DNA of 11,399 bases from RXOA01 sp964547105 (lineage in GTDB: Bacteria > Bipolaricaulota > Bipolaricaulia > UBA7950 > UBA9294), in the NCBI GenBank assembly GCA_964547105.1, contig CAZJLO010000056.1:1-11399 (forward strand). The letters are read 5' to 3'. Positions 7,366-11,399 of the stretch are shown here, piece by piece (position 1 is the first letter of the stretch; each line of letters starts with the position of its first letter). Both the position numbers and the translations under genes were made by a program. The notes beneath the pieces are model-generated. The model did no database searches, was not told the origin of the DNA, and saw only the letters and a list, made by a program, of their open reading frames with translations.

Positions 7366-7685
7366 TCGCGAAAAAAACGACAGGACTCCCACACGGGCGT
7401 CCCGCCTGTTGGTTGCTCCGTTGCCGTTCAACCTCGCCTGCAGTCAACCCCGTCGATGCAACGTGGTCCTGACGGCTTGATTCGTAGGCCCGTTACGTCT
7501 TCCCTTTGCCACTCGCTACGCTGTCCTCGTCGTCGTTCGCTTCGGGCTACCCGGACGGCTGCGGATCCACACCGTTTCCGTTTCCATTGTTGCCCTTCTC
7601 TTCTGAAGGCCGATCTCTTCCTCCGGCTCCTCGGGCTCAGGCGTTTTCCCCGGAACAACATCCTGAATCCGCTCGATCGGGAAGC
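7366..7685. other. Intergenic stretch without a supported gene
   Basis: About 320 bases between the subtilase promoter and the terminator of the upstream gene. I see no RNA gene and no ORF with a ribosome-binding site. One minus-strand frame is stop-free from 7740 to 7516 and reads as an acidic Pro/Glu-rich segment, but it has no start codon with a Shine-Dalgarno and runs through the terminator stem. A seven-base A-run lies at about 7371-7377. Confidence 0.5.
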
Positions 7686-7729
7686 CCAAAAGGAACCCCG
7701 CGGCAAGACCGCACTTTCTCGCCGCGGGG
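7686..7729 (-). terminator. Rho-independent terminator of the 7758-8861 gene
   Basis: A perfect 9-bp stem (CCCCGCGGC 7696-7704 with GCCGCGGGG 7721-7729) encloses a 16-base loop. It lies 28 bases after the stop and on the minus strand is followed by TTCCTTTTGG, a T-rich tail. Confidence 0.75.
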
Positions 7730-7757
7730 AAATGTGTTGCTCACTTACATCCGGGTG

Positions 7758-8861
7758 CTACAGAAGCTCCATCGCGGCCCCGATCGAGATGTCGAGCGAC
7801 CAGCCGGGATCACCCGCACTCTTGGACAGCGAGGCCCCCAGCGTAATGTCCACGCCCGATACATCGAACCCGATCGAGGCGGTGGCGGCGTGGTTGATGC
7901 TTTCCACATCGCCTGAGGGTTTTGCTCGTTGCTGCACGTAGTCCAGAAGGAGCGTGCTGTCTTCGTTGATTTCCCTCTCATAGCTTACAGAGGCGTTCAT
8001 CGTGTGCTCATCGAGGATGTCAAATGGCCCGGTGACGCCAATGTGGAGCACAAGCTGATCGCTCGGTCCCGGAGCGAGGGCGGCATCCGCCGATCCCTTG
8101 ACGATCACGGTTCCGGCTGCGCCAAACGGATCGATCAACTCATAGCCGATTCCCGCTTGGATCGCCCAGCCGCATCGCCGTTGACCTCCATTGTGGAGAA
8201 GCAGTTCCTCGATGAAGAGGAGGGCTCGCGCATCCAACTCGACAGCCGCCGACGATTCAATGGCGATCTCGATCTCCGCAACCCAATCCTGGATCGTGTC
8301 AAACTCGATCTCGCGGCCGATGATCGTCGCGATCTCAAGCAAGACATCGTCTCCGAGATCGCTTGCCAACGCGCCGGTGCTTACAAGCTCGTCGTCGATT
8401 TCCAGCGCCTTGGCCAAAGGTGTCACATCGGAGAACCTCCCCACCCCGGCACCAAGACTCACATCCACCGCCGCACCGGGCCACCCGCTTGCGTACAGCG
8501 CTTCCGAGCCTCCGTACACAAACCACAACCCCCCTTCCGACCAGTAGTAGCGGAACGTGGCCGCCGCCTGGCCGAGGCCGCCGGTGGGAGCAAACCGTTC
8601 AAGCGGCACTTCCGCCGCACCGGCAAGCGAGAAGCCGAAACTCGGTGAATCGAAGAGTTGATCGTAGTCAATGGCGATCCGGCCGGAATGCACATCCACC
8701 CCCGTGGTCGCTGCGTCGTCATAATATCGGTAGTTCAGCGCAACCCGCGCATCGACAAGCGACGTCTCCGGCGATTGAAACTCACACACATTGATGGCAA
8801 GCGCCGTGGCGCCCACCGCGAGAATGGCGGCCATCGTAATCAATATCCCCAGCGTCTTCAT
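7758..8861 (-). CDS. Secreted beta-rich protein, probable outer-membrane barrel
   Basis: A 367-residue protein with a type I signal peptide (MKTLGILITM then a hydrophobic core, likely cleavage after A-L-A at residue 22). The mature part alternates polar and hydrophobic residues with regular aromatic positions at about 36-145 and 230-367 (for example RVALNYRYYDD, DISIGAAMELL), as in transmembrane beta strands. Between about 147 and 224 lies an acidic, helix-like block (LAKALEIDDELV to FIEELLLHN) that does not fit a strand pattern and may be a plug or external domain. The last residue is Leu rather than the Phe usual for Bam-assembled barrels. I do not recognise a named family. ATG 8861 is preferred over GTG 8870 because AGGAGG (8870-8875) is eight bases upstream of it. 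It is monocistronic. Confidence 0.8.
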   Translation of the reverse strand: MKTLGILITMAAILAVGATALAINVCEFQSPETSLVDARVALNYRYYDDAATTGVDVHSGRIAIDYDQLFDSPSFGFSLAGAAEVPLERFAPTGGLGQAAATFRYYWSEGGLWFVYGGSEALYASGWPGAAVDVSLGAGVGRFSDVTPLAKALEIDDELVSTGALASDLGDDVLLEIATIIGREIEFDTIQDWVAEIEIAIESSAAVELDARALLFIEELLLHNGGQRRCGWAIQAGIGYELIDPFGAAGTVIVKGSADAALAPGPSDQLVLHIGVTGPFDILDEHTMNASVSYEREINEDSTLLLDYVQQRAKPSGDVESINHAATASIGFDVSGVDITLGASLSKSAGDPGWSLDISIGAAMELL

Positions 8862-9006
8862 CCGCTCCACCTCCTGCAGTGGTTCCTTCGTTCATGCATC
8901 AGATGCCGTTGTGCCATCATCACCGGCCCTGCGGGCGAGGCCCATCCGGGTCGATCGCCGGACGGGACCGGAACTGCGACACCAACATCCGAGTATCCCT
9001 ACAGTG

Positions 9007-9037
9007 ATTCTAGTCTCGCCTACTCCCCTTGGTGCAA
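9007..9037 (-). promoter_or_regulatory. Possible promoter of the 7758-8861 gene
   Basis: On the minus strand TAGAAT (9007-9012, five of six) lies 19 bases after TTGCAC (9032-9037, four of six). The spacing is a little long. It would give a leader of about 140 bases, in which I see no other feature apart from the Shine-Dalgarno. Confidence 0.4.
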
Positions 9038-9101
9038 GTTCTCCCGGTCCGGCAACCGCTGGAGCGGAGGTTCCCGGCGCCGGAAACCTCACACCAACCT
9101 C

Positions 9102-9129
9102 TTGACAACGCGGAGACTTCCCGTAAAAT
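9102..9129 (+). promoter_or_regulatory. Strong sigma-70 type promoter of the small-ORF unit
   Basis: TTGACA (9102-9107, perfect) and TAAAAT (9124-9129, five of six) with a 16-base spacer. This is the best promoter in the window. Predicted start is near 9136. No long gene follows at once; the transcript carries very short ORFs. Confidence 0.7.
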
Positions 9130-9133
9130 AACC

Positions 9134-9164
9134 CGCTATAGCGTGGGTACTTCTGCGGCCCACG
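9134..9164 (+). promoter_or_regulatory. Palindrome at the start site and 5' leader hairpin
   Basis: CGCTATAGCG (9134-9143) is a perfect 10-base palindrome exactly at the predicted transcription start, where an operator could sit. It overlaps the foot of a 6-bp hairpin CGTGGG/CCCACG (9142-9147/9159-9164) at the 5' end of the RNA, which might protect the transcript. Either could be chance. Confidence 0.3.
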
Positions 9165-9216
9165 TATGTTTGTAAGCTACATGAAGCTCACCAACACAGG
9201 AAGGAGGCAAGCACAG

Positions 9217-9279
9217 ATGAACGATGACAAGACAAGCTCTCGACTCGCTGCAACGCGCCTTCCGGAGGCGCTGATCTAA
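9217..9279 (+). CDS. Very small ORF, 20 codons, possible leader peptide
   Basis: ATG 9217 to TAA 9277 encodes a hydrophilic 20-residue peptide beginning MNDDKTSS and ending PEALI. AAGGAGG (9201-9207) lies nine bases upstream, one of the best Shine-Dalgarno sequences in the window, and the strong promoter at 9102 places it first on a transcript. Two in-frame ATGs further up (9166, 9181) have no such site. The peptide has no membrane helix and no run of one amino acid that would point to attenuation. It could be a leader peptide, a small protein, or a chance ORF. Confidence 0.35.
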   Translation: MNDDKTSSRLAATRLPEALI

Positions 9280-9593
9280 CAATCGGCAGCGCTGTCGGTC
9301 GCGGTCCGCGATCGAGCAAATTACCAAACATCAACATCCTGTCCACAGACATGACTGCCTGTGACAACGTTCTCCGCCGAACATCCAATCATGTCGGGGA
9401 TCGCCGGATGCATCCGGGGAAGTGCAGGGCTGTTTCCCTCTTTTTGCAGTTTGTACGCAGGAAGAGGACATCAGATGGCACCAATGGGCGGCAAACTGAG
9501 TCTGTGCATTAAGCAACCACGCGTCTGTACGAACCGAAACGCTCCCGGTGAGCGACATACGGTTGACGGCGCAAGCAACCGGAGGAATCGGCT
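9280..9593 (+). other. Non-coding palindrome-rich stretch inside the small-ORF unit
   Basis: No frame looks like a conserved protein. The stretch holds a 13-base inverted repeat TCGCGG-T-CCGCGA (9299-9311), a perfect 14-base palindrome CCGGATGCATCCGG (9404-9417) and a weak stem AGGG/CCCT followed by five Ts (9426-9445). An in-frame ATG at 9476 with GGAAGAGG upstream could start a 57-codon frame ending at 9648, but its composition is unconvincing. Structured untranslated RNA is possible. Confidence 0.3.
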
Positions 9594-9722
9594 ATGGCAC
9601 AGAACGGAGACACCGCGCAATCGAGAAGTCGGGTTGGGTTGGGACTGAAGTTCGATCTTGAGAACCCCAACGGTGGAACCATGAAGGTACGGAGGCTCTC
9701 ATGTTTCACGATTTCCTGTTGA
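9594..9722 (+). CDS. Small ORF, 42 codons, overlapping the next gene
   Basis: ATG 9594 has GGAGG (9581-9585) eight bases upstream. The 42-residue product starts MAQNGDTAQSRSRVGLGLKF, is basic overall and has two Cys near its end. No family is recognised. Its last 22 bases overlap the start of the 72-codon ORF in another frame, a layout seen with translational coupling. Upstream it belongs to the transcript from the 9102 promoter. It could equally be a non-coding leader. Confidence 0.35.
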   Translation: MAQNGDTAQSRSRVGLGLKFDLENPNGGTMKVRRLSCFTISC

Positions 9723-9919
9723 ATGAGACGCTACATCAGATGAACAAAGAGCGAGTGCGGCAAGCCGAACAACAGCGACAGCGCCATGTTGCGATGCAGC
9801 ACAGCGCTGCCCGTGAGCGGTTCAGACGGGCCGTCGCCAACGGATTGGCCGCCGGGGTCGACAGAAACGAGTTGGTCCGCGAGCTGTTCGTCGTGCCTGA
9901 TCAATCGCAGAGTAACTAG
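9701..9919 (+). CDS. Small alpha-helical protein of unknown function
   Basis: A 72-residue ORF from ATG 9701, with GGAGG (9691-9695) five bases upstream. The product is charged and predicted by eye to be almost fully helical: a Gln/Arg-rich amphipathic stretch at about 12-45 (N-K-E-R-V-R-Q-A-E-Q-Q-R-Q-R), then A-V-A-N-G-L-A-A-G-V-D-R-N-E-L-V-R-E-L and a short polar tail. There is no signal peptide, Cys or membrane helix, so it is likely cytoplasmic. I do not recognise the family. It is the last ORF before a strong terminator (9964-9989) and shares the transcript of the 9102 promoter. It could be a small regulator or a binding protein, but nothing in sequence decides this. Confidence 0.6.
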   Translation: MFHDFLLNETLHQMNKERVRQAEQQRQRHVAMQHSAARERFRRAVANGLAAGVDRNELVRELFVVPDQSQSN

Positions 9920-9963
9920 ATCAAGGATCAAGTACGGTCCTGCGGCAAGACAGATCCATCGGC

Positions 9964-9998
9964 GCGGGATCGCCCTCGGGCGATCCCGCTTCCCTTTC
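9964..9998 (+). terminator. Rho-independent terminator of the small-ORF unit
   Basis: A perfect 11-bp stem (9964-9974 with 9979-9989) closes a CTCG tetraloop and is followed by TTCCCTTTCC. It lies 45 bases after the stop of the 72-codon ORF. Confidence 0.8.
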
Positions 9999-10002
9999 CT
10001 GG

Positions 10003-10031
10003 TTGCCCCCTTCACCTGCTGATGATACGCT
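10003..10031 (+). promoter_or_regulatory. Candidate promoter of the 10065 gene
   Basis: TTGCCC (10003-10008, four of six), 17-base spacer, TACGCT (10026-10031) with an upstream TG at 10023-10024. The extended -10 resembles the one before the 3716 gene. Predicted start is near 10038. Confidence 0.4.
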
Positions 10032-10064
10032 TCCCTGAGACCGAAATAGGGAGGTGCTGCGCGC

Positions 10065-10796
10065 ATGAGAAGAGCTCGCCATCCGGGCCGGCGATTCCGC
10101 TTCGCCGTCACCATCGTTCTCCTCATCAGTTGCTCGGTCGCAACACCGGCGTACGAGTTGATCGTCGGCGTCTCCGCAAGTCCGGCTGTCGAACGGAAAC
10201 AGGGAAAACCCGAATGGCGAGCCGGTTATCTTCTAGCGACGTCTTGGACAACAGCTTCCGACATGGAGATCGGCCTTGGTCTGCGCGGAGATTTCGCGCT
10301 TTCAGCGATTTCGATGACAGGACGTCTTCAGCTGCACGTGAGCCCGGCCGTGGAAGTCGGCGCCGTCGTTGACGTCGGATGGATCGACCTTCGGCAATCC
10401 GTCTCCTTCTTGACGGCCGCTCATCTCGATCTCACGCTGCAAAGCGTCAAACTCGATCCGTTTCGATTCCGCGTCGACGTGACGCTCCTTCTCGCCGAAT
10501 TCGTCGCCCGCAACGAGGAAGGGTTGGTGGGGATCTATGTTGGCTTCCCCCGGAGCGGCTCTGTCTCGTTGTCGGGCCGAGCCACTCCTTCATGGGTGCT
10601 CACTGAGAAGGTCGCCGCATCCTTCTTGTCCGTGGACACAACCCAGCTTGTCGATCCGATCGGCGTCGTCAGCGATACGTTGCTGTTCATGCCGGAGTTC
10701 ACGACCCTTCTCCGCTATACCCCGGCCAGGTACTCGGATCTCGTCAGGGCCGAAGCGGCGTCTTCCGGAGAAGAGAGTCACAAGATATCGCCATGA
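10065..10796 (+). CDS. Secreted beta-rich envelope protein, unknown
   Basis: A 243-residue protein with a basic N-region (residues 1-12) and hydrophobic core (13-22). Two exits are possible: lipobox-like LISC with lipidated C23, or type I cleavage after ATPA at 29. The mature part shows repeated strand-like stretches of alternating residues (EIGLGLRGDFALS, AVEVGAVVDVGWIDL, HLDLTLQSVKL, RFRVDVTLLL, GSVSLSGRATPSWVLT), suggesting a small barrel or beta-sandwich at the outer membrane or in the periplasm. No family is recognised. GGAGG (10050-10054) lies ten bases before ATG 10065. It is flanked by a terminator upstream and by the riboswitch promoter downstream, so it is a single-gene unit. Confidence 0.75.
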   Translation: MRRARHPGRRFRFAVTIVLLISCSVATPAYELIVGVSASPAVERKQGKPEWRAGYLLATSWTTASDMEIGLGLRGDFALSAISMTGRLQLHVSPAVEVGAVVDVGWIDLRQSVSFLTAAHLDLTLQSVKLDPFRFRVDVTLLLAEFVARNEEGLVGIYVGFPRSGSVSLSGRATPSWVLTEKVAASFLSVDTTQLVDPIGVVSDTLLFMPEFTTLLRYTPARYSDLVRAEAASSGEESHKISP

Positions 10797-10870
10797 AAGC
10801 CAGCCGCTCCCGGCGTCGACAACCTGTCACCTGACACCTGCTGTTGCTCTGTTCTCCTGGTTCCTTCCTG

Positions 10871-10900
10871 TAGACTTGCGCCCGTAATTCATGTTACACT
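10871..10900 (+). promoter_or_regulatory. Promoter of the riboswitch transcript
   Basis: TAGACT (10871-10876, four of six) and TACACT (10895-10900, four of six) with an 18-base spacer and an extended -10 TG at 10892-10893. Predicted start is near 10907, one base inside the first riboswitch stem, so the RNA would begin directly with the aptamer. Confidence 0.55.
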
Positions 10901-10902
10901 GA

Positions 10903-10992
10903 CCGTGCGTCGAAAAGGGCAACCCGGGAGTGATCCCGGCACGCAAAGCGGCAGACCTGTTGCTCGCAGGTGGCTGAGCTTCCGATGCAGGT
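10903..10992 (+). promoter_or_regulatory. Cyclic di-GMP-I riboswitch (GEMM-I aptamer)
   Basis: The RNA shows the family's hallmark blocks in order. AAGGGCAACC (10915-10924) leads into a stem CCGGGA/TCCCGG with a GTGA (GNRA) tetraloop (10924-10939). The signature CACGCAAAGC follows (10940-10949). A second hairpin ACCTG/CAGGT comes next (10955-10959/10967-10971), then GGCTGAGCTTCCGA (10972-10985) like the family's GGCcGgGuUaCCGA end. The closing stem TGCGTCG/CGATGCA (10906-10912/10983-10989) has seven pairs. The GGG at the place aligned to Vc2 G20 favours c-di-GMP over cGAMP (GEMM-Ib), but this rests on hand alignment. The aptamer senses a second messenger usually tied to surface life, motility and envelope functions. 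Confidence 0.9.
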
Positions 10993-11008
10993 GTGGGAGA
11001 GGCAGGCT

Positions 11009-11036
11009 GGAGAAGCAGTTCTTCCTTTGGAAGGAC
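11009..11036 (+). promoter_or_regulatory. Probable expression platform: Shine-Dalgarno hairpin
   Basis: An 8-bp stem GTTCTTCC/GGAAGGAC (11018-11025/11029-11036, one G-U pair, three-base loop) buries the AAGGA five bases before ATG 11041. A rival stem, GGAGAA (11009-11014) with TTC-TCC (11019-11025, one bulged T), uses the same left arm and would free the site. This is a plausible translational switch controlled by the aptamer; inference only. Confidence 0.5.
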
Positions 11037-11040
11037 GCGC

Positions 11041-11142
11041 ATGGCTGGCTCGGTGCATTGGACGTTTTTTCCAACCTGGAGTTTCTTTCCATCCTACTTC
11101 CCCCTATATGATCATGCAGTTGAGCTGGACGAAAGGAGCTGA
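11041..11142 (+). CDS. Riboswitch-linked micro-ORF, aromatic peptide of 33 residues
   Basis: ATG 11041 is preceded by GGAAGGA (11029-11035) at five bases. The 33-residue product is very rich in aromatic residues and holds a near-repeat: WTFFPT (7-12), WSFFPS (13-18), YFPLY (19-23). The tail DHAVELDERS is acidic. The repeat units use different codons for the same residues, which hints at selection on protein. The central part is hydrophobic enough to insert in a membrane, though the three prolines would bend it. The stop TGA overlaps the ATG of the next ORF (TGATG), a classical coupling signal. It is the first ORF after the c-di-GMP aptamer. No known family; a leader peptide is the alternative. 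Confidence 0.5.
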   Translation: MAGSVHWTFFPTWSFFPSYFPLYDHAVELDERS

Positions 11143-11243
11143 TGTGGTTTCGGCTGGAGAAGGCACTGCTAGGAGTCCGGAGGGGATCACAACCCAGATC
11201 TGCTGAGATCCGTTGGCGCGGGGTTCCAGCAGTGGACGTGTGA
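11142..11243 (+). CDS. Second riboswitch-linked micro-ORF, basic peptide of 33 residues
   Basis: ATG 11142 shares its first base with the preceding stop codon, and AAAGGAG (11133-11139) lies just before it, so translation is probably coupled. The 33-residue product starts MWFRLEKALLGVRRG and is basic and partly amphipathic, ending VPAVDV. No family is recognised. An eight-C run begins three bases after its stop. A larger gene under the riboswitch could begin outside the window, in which case both micro-ORFs may be part of its leader. Confidence 0.4.
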   Translation: MWFRLEKALLGVRRGSQPRSAEIRWRGVPAVDV

Positions 11244-11399
11244 TTCCCCCCCCTGAATCGATCTGACTCTACGCAAGATTCCTCCACCGGCACGCAACCT
11301 ACGGGCATTGAGAATGGGACATTTGCAGCGTTTGGCTGCGGTAAAAAAAGGCTTCCTGAGTTCCCGATAGTGCTTCATGGAGCTTCATCAGTAGTCCCT
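11244..11399 (+). other. Downstream stretch with no supported gene
   Basis: It starts with TT and then an eight-C tract (11246-11253). A 5-bp hairpin GCAGC/GCTGC (11325-11329/11335-11339) is followed by GGTAAAAAAAGG; on the plus strand this is an A-run and not a terminator. No start codon with a good Shine-Dalgarno is visible before the window ends. Confidence 0.4.

Noticed and set aside
7238..7447. Minus-strand 69-codon frame before the subtilase
   Set aside because: It covers the subtilase promoter and start region in another frame and has no Shine-Dalgarno.
7380..7560. Feeling that this intergenic sequence is a repeat shared with other loci
   Set aside because: No second copy exists in this window, so it cannot be supported; a self-comparison of the full genome would decide.
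9424..9446. Possible internal terminator or attenuator (AGGG/CCCT then TTTTT)
   Set aside because: The stem has only four pairs with a six-base loop, too weak to call without folding or RNA data.
9361..9648. 95-codon frame starting at GTG in the small-ORF unit
   Set aside because: Composition is irregular, there is no Shine-Dalgarno at the GTG, and it overlaps the better-supported 42-codon ORF. An internal ATG at 9476 is only marginal.
11270..11310. ACGCAA repeats that might mark a second GEMM riboswitch
   Set aside because: The sites lack the GGGCAA-CC block, the GNRA stem and the closing helix.
11325..11347. Hairpin next to an A-run near the window end as a terminator
   Set aside because: On the plus strand the run is A, not T. 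On the minus strand the T-run comes before the stem.
1..11399. CRISPR array, insertion sequence, tRNA or rRNA
   Set aside because: No regularly spaced repeats, no transposase, no tRNA cloverleaf or T-loop motif and no rRNA sequence were seen on either strand.

Overview
The window is high-GC by eye and comes from a bacterium with an outer membrane. The signs are two lipoproteins with clear lipoboxes, two secreted beta-rich proteins that look like outer-membrane or periplasmic barrels, and an AsmA/DUF748-like inner-membrane protein. Ribosome-binding sites are strong (AGGAG/AGGAGG), and sigma-70-type promoters and hairpin terminators are easy to see. I cannot name the taxon. An uncultured diderm lineage such as Bipolaricaulota/Acetothermia would fit the style of the genes, but that is a guess.

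Layout. 1-1504 (minus): a UbiA-type prenyltransferase followed by a radical SAM protein that runs off the window, probably one operon. 1626-1976 (plus): a small orphan ORF ending in a membrane-protein motif. 1989-2684 (minus): an unrecognised lipoprotein. 2799-3281 (plus): a Bcp/PrxQ peroxiredoxin. 3282-3715: a promoter-bearing, structured intergenic stretch. 3716-5737 (plus): a large membrane protein that appears to fuse a TIGR03546/DUF2062-like module to a TIGR03545/DUF748-like (AsmA-like) module. A bidirectional terminator (5769-5797) separates it from a convergent lipoprotein subtilase (5835-7283, minus). Further minus-strand: a signal-peptide-bearing beta-rich protein with an acidic helical insert (7758-8861) and its own terminator.

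9102-9990 is a self-contained transcription unit: near-consensus promoter, palindrome at the start site, several very short ORFs with good Shine-Dalgarno sequences, a 72-codon ORF and a strong terminator. 10065-10796 is another secreted beta-rich protein. At 10871-11243 an extended -10 promoter starts a transcript that begins almost immediately with a cyclic-di-GMP-I (GEMM-I) riboswitch. This is followed by a hairpin that buries a Shine-Dalgarno sequence and two overlapping 33-codon ORFs.

The envelope genes suggest a cell-surface gene neighbourhood, but most units have their own promoters and there is no single operon. The most novel parts are the riboswitch with its coupled micro-ORFs, the 9102-9990 small-ORF unit, the structured leader at 3332-3640 and the fused membrane/AsmA-like protein. 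All family assignments come from motif recognition by eye; no database search was run.
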